This document shows, piece after piece, positions 57,884 to 64,000 of a DNA stretch of 64,000 nt. Under the pieces are notes generated by a model, which was given only the letters and a program-made list of their open reading frames with translations, was not told the origin of the DNA and did not search any database. The DNA comes from Acacia acuminata (taxonomy: Eukaryota > Streptophyta > Magnoliopsida > Fabales > Fabaceae), in contig JAFJYI010000303.1 of assembly GCA_019022655.1 (NCBI GenBank), forward strand, positions 744,001 to 808,000, in the 5' to 3' direction. Within the stretch, counting starts at the first letter, position 1. The number at the start of each line of letters is the position of its first letter. The position numbers were made by a program, and so were the translations under genes.

Positions 57884-60800
57884 CTTTTAAGTTTTTGTAT
57901 ACGAGTAGCACACATATGAGTTCAACCCAAACATTTTTTGACCTGATAAGCCCGAACGTTCAACTTCTCAATTTTTATAAGTTAGCATTTTATTTTGAAT
58001 TAGCATATATAAGTTCAACATAAACATTTAACTTTCTGACTACTCATTATGTTTTAAAATTTTGGCCTGAACATTTACACATTATATTAAATAACCTTAG
58101 GTAAGTCATAATTAATGTGAATCATAAGTCAAAATTACTCTTAAATATATTATTATTATTATTATTAAGTTAGAAGTAAAAATATACCATGCTTATACGA
58201 TTTTTTTTTTTAATAAGAAATCTCATCAGGCAAGAATAAAGATAAAAATAATTGGGTAAATCAACATCTGTCCTATTGATGTTATTTTTCAATTACAACC
58301 AGCACCTTAATTTTATTTATGGTTTAGGGTGGTGAATGCACCATAAATAATTTCTTCTAGGTCTGTTTGTGACCTTATATAATCAAGTTAATAGGTTCAT
58401 CTTTCTCCTCATGACTCAGGAGAGGTTTAGTATTTTATCTACAACATGATACTCATATTTCATTCCTTCAGTGTAAATTATGTTTTAGCTAGACTTTCTT
58501 AACTTGCCCCAAAGCTGCCCCTTATCGATCTTATCTAATTTTTGTTCCTTATTTTTCCTTAGTATCATGCTCAGATGTTACTGGCTATTATTTATTTACT
58601 TATTTTTAATTGATATCATCAATTAATTATAAACTCGTATCAATGATATGATGATGCTCGAGAATAAAGTAAAAATTGGAATAAAGTTGTATGATAATTA
58701 AGCTGTCCCAGTCAAGTATATATATCATCATTGAATGACATTTGAAAATACATCTCATGCATTTTTTAAATCTTGATTCTCTCATAGAACTAGCAAGCAA
58801 GCATGAAATGATCGAATCCTCACTCTAACTTGGTACAATAATAACTATATATATGCAAGATATATAGATAAACCTATAAGAAATTATTATAAATTATTTG
58901 AAAATTAGGTTAAACTGCATTTATCTAGGTAGAAGGAGATGACGTGTACTCCATGACAAGAATCAACTAAAGGGCTTATAGAAAGTAAAGCCAACATTTT
59001 TCCGGGATTTCTCTTTGGGTGATGTTGGAGGCAACCCCACCATTAACAATTAATTCCAATTTGATTAATCTCACCCTCACTTTTGATTGAAAAGTGATTA
59101 ATTTAATTGGTGGTGGACATTTCATTAATGCAAGCTTTGTGGATTCCTTTCACTATAACTAGGGTTGATATTGCCTTCTCACAGTAGCCTCACACACAGA
59201 AAAAGATTGACAAGTAGTTGCAGGTTTTGGCATGCTTACACTTGGAAAGCCACTTATATATTATTTATATTTTTGTTTTTAATGGTCTTGCATAGAAAGG
59301 CACTAGTATATATTATGACAAACATATATATATTTATATGTTTTTGAGTTTTTCCATCAAATTTATTGATCAGATTATGAATATAGGGACTAAAGAATAC
59401 CTTTTTTGAAATAATTAGTCTTTTTGTTTGTTGAGTTAATCAAGGAAAAAATATTATTCATTAACAATTTGATTGTAAATTATCATAATTATTATATACG
59501 AAATGAATCATAATGTTGTGGTGCATTATATTATTAGTGAGAGAGTATGTAATTATTAGATTAAAAGGGGTCCATTTGTGTGACTTTAGCTTTGGAATGT
59601 TGCGTCCAAGTTGCAAACAATATTGGCATTAAAATAATGAAAGGATTAGGAACTATGACACGTGAATCCATGTGAAGATGGGTCCTACTGGCTGCGATGT
59701 GCCTCTCTAGGATCCTCCCTTCAAGGTAATTAACACAACATGCTTTTAACTACGGGTTGATCAAATTATATGAGTTCACCAATTAATTAATTAATTCATT
59801 AAAGTACTAGTTATAACTTTAATATATATCAACTTTAATTTAGACATACTAGATCTCTCACAAAGAAAAATTGACTGACACAACTTCTGCTTTCTAGTAA
59901 AGAAGAAAATTAGCAAGTGCTAACCACATGAACTTTTGGATGACTTAAAATGAGCTTCATCATGTGGTAACCATCTTATTAAATTTAAGAATATAATACT
60001 CTGAGAAACATCATCCTTACGCATATATGTCTAAAAACTGACATAGTTTGGTCTTGGAAGAACTTTACCAAGATATTTTGTCAGAAAAACCCATTGACAT
60101 CAAACTCAAATTTAGTAATTCTCCATCAAACTGCTTTGATTTGCACATCTCTTTCTATGAATTGAGTGTTTGTTTGCAGATTTAGATTATTATTTGTGTT
60201 GTATTCTAGGATATTATCTTTAATTTAAGGACTTGTTCTGCTTGCGCGGATAAATCAGAGAGCAAAACGAGGCTGAATATCGTAACCCATAGAGGGAAAT
60301 AGAGAAACTAAGAGGACTAGCTAAGTGTTTCATTCTTCTCTAGATGGGGAAAAAAATGATATATAACATATATGAGGGTGGTTATCTTCTGAAGAATAGG
60401 AATGATGAATTATAAATTAACTAATTTTAATCTCACAACTGAAAAGTTAATTCCAAAGTAAACTTAGTGAGTTCATGGAATCAAAGGTAATATAATGGAA
60501 TGGAATGCAATGTAATGTAATGATAAGTACATGAATTTGTTTTGTTAGATCATTAAGGAAAGATGATATATATACATAAAAACATTTTGTTAGATTACAT
60601 CAAATATGAGAATATATAGAAATAATATAGTAAGAGATAAAATTATCCCTATCTACATATATCGTATAATATATACGTTGGATTAATTGTAATTTTTCAA
60701 TTTGTGCATTGTAAATGTTGGGTTCATAATAATTTATTGATATTTAATGGCAAAACTATTATGCAATGTACATGTTGGTTTATAGAAATTTTTAATATTT

Positions 60801-63800
60801 AATGGTAGGGATATCATTTAATGAGATAATTTAATATTTTTAATGGTAGAATATAATTTTTTAAATTTTTTAGCAAGGGGATATTTTTTAAAATTTTAAA
60901 TTATTAATTTAATTTTAAATAATTAAACACTGCTGTATAAGATATCCAACACTTTTGGAGAGATGATGATTTTGTTTAGCTACAGCTCCTTTTAAAAATA
61001 GCAACTAAACCATACATTGATTGGATTTTTATACACGAGCAAAAACTAATTAAAGATAAATATATATACAAATTTATACGATACATCCCCCAGTGCCACT
61101 AAACATGTATATCCTCCTACAAACAAAACTAAGGAGAGAGGTTGATGATACCAAAATATCCTTTTTGAATATATTTCCCTTCGCAGACACCAAGGCAAAA
61201 TAAACAATGAATAGGACCATGTTCAAAACATAAAATATTGTGAACAATAATGCCATAGCTTGCCATTAGTGGTCTCTGTAAGTTTACAATAATCTATGTT
61301 CATATAAAATTAAGCTCCGACACACACAACCACCAAAACTAAATGATTTTTAAACTACTGCTGGGTATTTAAATAGACTTCTCATCGGTCTAAGGTCTAC
61401 CACAAAGAATCGTCCACTCATCTTTTTTCTTAGAAAATTAAAAAGAAAGAACTTCATAGTTCATACTTACAATAACTGCATCCAACTTGTAATTAGTCAC
61501 ATACTCATCATATAATTCAATCCCATTCACATTCATATTACTCCTTGGAGACCATTTCAACATTTACAATAAAACTTGGGGTCAATCACTATAAGGTTTT
61601 AAGAAAAGAACATGATTATAAAAAAAATTCCACAACAAATAAACAACATATGTAATGACAAGTTTTAAGAAAAGAAATGATAGCAGGCCCATATTTCTCA
61701 TTTGTTATTAAGACTTTTTGGTAACTATATTCCCTTATTATTAGGACTTCATAATAATTCTCCATAAAATTTTAAGGTAATTATTTTCCCTTATATGGCT
61801 CGTTTTTCATTGAGACTTTTGGGAATTATATGCCCTTCTTAGGACTTCATAATTAATTTAATTCCAATACCGGCATAGGATCAAATACTCCCTTTGGTCA
61901 TTAATGTAGCCATATTTAACTAATTTGATTAGATTAAGGAATTTAGTTAATTTAGTCAATATAATACTAGAACATTTTTTCTAAAACACCGTAATCATCT
62001 TCCTTAATTCTCTTAATCTCTCTCTCTCTCTACTTAATTATTGTTGAGAGGACATCAATATGAGTAATTTAAAAAATATTGACAAATATAAGAAATTGAT
62101 CTTATATTTAAAATCCATATCAACTTAGTAGAAGATTCGTACAAGAATAGCTGAAGCTACGTAGCTTGGTTAAGACTTACCACAAGCTTGCCCCTAATAT
62201 GTATTTTTTTAATTTTATTAGATATGGAACTTTTTCTTATACTCCAGTCCCTTGTGCTTAGATACTCTTAATGACATGACTTTTTGAATTTCGTAAGAAA
62301 ATTAGGTAGAGAAGTACGTTGAATTAATGGACTTATGCGTTTTACTATTTGGCCATTATTTGTTGCGTAAGTAGCATCATATTTCCATCTTTATTATCGA
62401 CACATTTAACTTATGCAAGAGTTGCAAAACTCTACAGGGAAGTGACAATAAAACACACGTCTGAGTCAGATGAAAAGATTCTCTCTATTATAAAGGTCAA
62501 AGTAATGAGGCCCTTATTTACGGTTTTCTACTTCTTGGACAATTAGTAGCTAAAAAGGAAGAAAAACAAAATCCTTTATATAAAGTTTTCTTGTCTTGAA
62601 AGATCATGAGGTGAAAGTTGTGGATAGGGTGAATTGAATACTTCAACTAAACTTATTTAATTAAAACCCCACATGTCACCTCGTTTTTTGTTCGCTTTTA
62701 TTTGTATAATTAACGAATTACCCATTCATTATGTCCCAGCTATTAACTATACTGTATGCTAGAATATTATTCTTTTGTTTCTTTTCTTAATTTAAATAAT
62801 CCCTATACCTTTATGCAATGCAACTGAAATTGACCCAATTCCATTATATGGGGAAGGACGACTTGTATTTAAAACAGTTACATGCATATTTTATGTTTCC
62901 CTCAGTATACTATATACTTAAATCATGATATAAGATGAATTTAATAAACCATTTATTATTCAACTGCCTTTTCCGTTGAGTAAAAATACTTTTATTAGTT
63001 ATTAAATAAATATTAAATCATGTCATTGTAGAATATACAACTCAATCTGCTGCAGCTTCATATTGGTCGGATACAAAATTGCCAATATATGACGGTGGGT
63101 TATGTGTGGAGAAAATAAGAAATACACGCATCAATTGTTGCTTTTTTTTTTTTTGATCCAGTTACAATGTAAGTAATATTATTAAATAAAAACCTGATAA
63201 TAAAAATTTAAAAATATTATTTAAAAAGTATATATACGGTTACATATTAACCGTATATAATCAATTTAATTACTTTTTTTTTTTTTGGATTCTATGAATT
63301 AATTAAAAATACCTTATATTCAGAACAGGAAAATACTCATTACCCAGCTAAAATTAATATATTTTTAATAAATAAGTTGCTTCAATGAGGACTCTATATA
63401 TAAATATATAGCTACTATTCCCTTCTATCTATATTATAAATCTTTTTAACTTATTCATCATAATCTATAAAGGACAGTTAATTCATTGAATTACTTAACC
63501 AAGACATTACCTAATAATTACTCTATTCAAAATTATAAGATTTTCAACTTTCACAAATTACCTACTCTTTTATCCTTATTTAATAAAGTAACTTAATCAC
63601 AAATAAATATAAAAAATTCATTAATTACTTCTAAAAAGCACCAAAATGCCTAATTTAAAACATAGAAAGAGTAGAAAAATACCTTATAATTTGAAGGGGA
63701 TGGATTATATTGTTACATCTACTTAAGAAAGAAAAATTAACTTACACCTAGGTTGTAGGTTATTAAATTTATTAAATAATAGCCATCCGCTGACCAATTG

Positions 63801-64000
63801 TAAAATGATCACCTCTGCCGACCCAATAGTTTAAAATTAATTTAATAAAGATTAGTTGAAGAAAAACAATTGGCTTCGTCCCCGCCGGAAAACAATCAGT
63901 TTCTCTTTTTCTTAAATTAAGAATTTGGGGACCAACCTTTTTCATTCGATCATGTCTTTAGCACATGCATAATATTGCGATCCTCTTGGCAAAAATGTCG
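57884..64000. other. Intergenic DNA
   Basis: No gene can be supported to the window end; short ORFs (59165-59347, 61074-61256 minus, 62349-62546) have no family. A decayed Stowaway-like element is likely at about 61885-62115 (ACTCCCTTTGGTCATTAATG, TTAGATTAAGGAA). An imperfect tandem duplication at about 61699-61760 and 61808-61860 shares ACTTTTTGG.AA.TATAT.CCCTT and AGGACTTCATAAT. A further ATT microsatellite is at about 58149-58166. TGGAATGGAATGCAATGTAA near 60494 is a short local repeat. Confidence 0.45.

Noticed and set aside
57627..57911. 94-codon ORF over the tRNA
   Set aside because: It overlaps the tRNA-Gly on the opposite strand; the HQPGIEPGS-type peptide is a translated tRNA B box, a common artefact.

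Overview
This window is AT-rich nuclear DNA from a flowering plant, most likely a eudicot. The evidence is intron-containing plant gene families (an ETR2-type ethylene receptor, a NOC2 homologue and a SUPERMAN/TAC1-type C2H2 zinc-finger protein), a nuclear tRNA-Gly, and a dense load of plant transposon classes (Copia, LINE, tRNA-derived SINE, CACTA, Mutator-like, hAT-like and Stowaway-like). I cannot name the species. The window is gene-poor: one complete protein gene, one partial gene at the left edge, one tRNA and one broken gene lie in about 64 kb.

Layout. 1-261 is the C-terminal end of a SUPERMAN/TAC1-like zinc-finger repressor with a terminal EAR motif. From about 2.08 to 23.79 kb lies a segmental duplication in direct orientation: copy A (about 2078-10335) and copy B (about 16693-23790). 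Both share an old Copia-type LTR element that was present before the duplication. Each copy later took its own insertions: a Stowaway-like element and a 2-kb LINE in A; a Stowaway MITE, an 888-bp Mutator-like fold-back element, a SINE and a LINE tail in B. The sister copy therefore supplies the empty site for each insertion. Between the copies (10336 to about 16450) sits a decayed CACTA (En/Spm) transposon carrying broken TNP2 and Ptta/En/Spm-type genes on the minus strand and clusters of a GTAGCGGTT subterminal repeat.

24-39 kb is intergenic DNA with many short elements. The main one is a 1.1-kb Pack-MULE (26989-28088) with a perfect 9-bp target duplication that carries a broken bHLH147/AIF-like gene. 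38.9-43.7 kb holds the ETR2-type receptor: 759 codons, two coding exons, and a long leader with a probable intron. 47.87-53.93 kb is a non-processed NOC2 pseudogene that keeps its introns and its TGGGCY-type promoter motifs but has several frameshifts, a stop codon and a missing 3' end. A Mutator-like element sits in one of its introns, and an odd LTR/PBS/inverted-LTR element (53971-54617) lies just beyond its break. 57813-57883 is tRNA-Gly(GCC). The rest, to 64 kb, is intergenic.

The genes do not form a pathway. The receptor acts in ethylene perception at the ER membrane; the other intact units are independent. The notable content is transposon biology: exact target-site duplications for many elements, a captured transcription-factor gene, a paired duplication that dates insertions, and an LTR-derived palindromic element.
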